Assembly: GCA_031258055.1 (NCBI GenBank)
Contig: JAIRNM010000137.1
Location: 1-6,188 of the forward strand
Origin: Bifidobacteriaceae bacterium
GTDB lineage: Bacteria > Actinomycetota > Actinomycetes > Actinomycetales > WQXJ01
Length of the DNA stretch: 6,188 nt
Direction: 5' to 3'
The position numbers and the translations under genes are program-made. A model generated the notes under the pieces. The model saw only the letters and a program-made list of their open reading frames with translations. It ran no database searches and was not told where the DNA came from. Below are positions 5,931 to 6,188 of this stretch, piece by piece. Within the stretch, counting starts at the first letter, position 1; the number at the start of each line of letters is the position of its first letter.

Positions 5931-6188
5931 AACAGCGCGCGACTAACTACATTCGGTCCATCTTGTTGGCCCTAACAGCAAACCTGCCCAGCCCCACCTC
6001 GACGCGCCGCGTTCTCCAACGCATGGACCATTTCACGTGGAGCAAGTCTCCGGCTGGTAAGGTCGCCGCCGTCGCGCGCTCGGTTCTCGCCCTCGGGACC
6101 CTGGGCACTATCGCGGCCACTCCAACGCGGCAGATGTTCTTCGCCTCGGAGAACTATCCCGACGGAATAGTCTGTCAAGGGTTGGCAG
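5927..6188 (+). CDS. sdpB: SdpB-like multi-pass membrane maturation protein, 3' end cut by window
   Basis: 87 codons are visible from a GTG that overlaps the sdpA-like stop as GTGA; the frame is still open at the window end. The polar start (residues 1-43) contains FTWSKSPAGK. The first membrane helix at about 45-65 includes ARSVLALGTLGTI, resembling the G-x-A-R-S-l-l-A-L-G-T-l motif at the first helix of SdpB/HTTM-type proteins. It is followed by an extracytoplasmic-looking loop with Cys83. SdpB is an integral membrane protein needed with SdpA to mature the SdpC peptide, and its position directly after sdpA fits. Only about a quarter of the expected protein is present, so the call leans on context as well as on the helix motif. 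An internal ATG (codon 33) is a possible alternative start. Confidence 0.75.
   Translation, partial: MKQRATNYIRSILLALTANLPSPTSTRRVLQRMDHFTWSKSPAGKVAAVARSVLALGTLGTIAATPTRQMFFASENYPDGIVCQGLA

Noticed and set aside
1..6188. CRISPR array, tRNA or rRNA gene, insertion sequence or integrase
   Set aside because: No regularly spaced repeats, no cloverleaf-like segment and no transposase or recombinase motifs were found in any gap or frame.

Overview
The window reads as a piece of an actinobacterial chromosome. It is fairly GC-rich by eye, starts are often GTG or TTG, and several genes overlap by 4 bp. The FolD has the actinobacterial-looking 'GRGITVGR' cofactor loop. I cannot place it below the phylum with confidence.

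Left third (1-2161, minus strand): a housekeeping one-carbon operon, glyA followed by folD, coupled by an ATGA overlap. GlyA makes glycine and 5,10-methylene-THF from serine and THF. FolD oxidises the methylene-THF to 10-formyl-THF. folD runs off the left edge and lacks only its last residues.

Middle (2268-4628, minus strand): an accessory block of small defence or toxin-antitoxin-like genes. In order along the + strand it holds: a HigA-type Xre antitoxin preceded by a truncated HigB/Gp49-type toxin start; a 70-bp degenerate copy of a small gene; an AbiEii-type nucleotidyltransferase toxin gene whose upstream overlapping partner is an unrecognised Trp-rich protein, not the usual AbiEi; and the better preserved copy of the small gene. 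The two small-gene copies bracket the AbiEii module.

Right third (4690-6188, plus strand, divergent from the block): a three-gene operon that I read as a sporulation-delaying-protein (SDP) type killing-peptide system, in the order sdpC-sdpA-sdpB. SdpC is a secreted precursor with the CG-x4-C cysteine pair in front of a hydrophobic C-terminal peptide. SdpA carries the QGWAFFTR motif behind one membrane anchor. SdpB starts as a multi-pass membrane protein and is cut by the window end. The genes overlap by 4 bp (GTGA) at both junctions, so production and maturation of the peptide are probably coupled. No SdpI immunity or SdpR regulator is visible inside the window.

The most notable content is the actinobacterial SDP-like operon, next to a toxin-antitoxin graveyard inserted beside glyA-folD.
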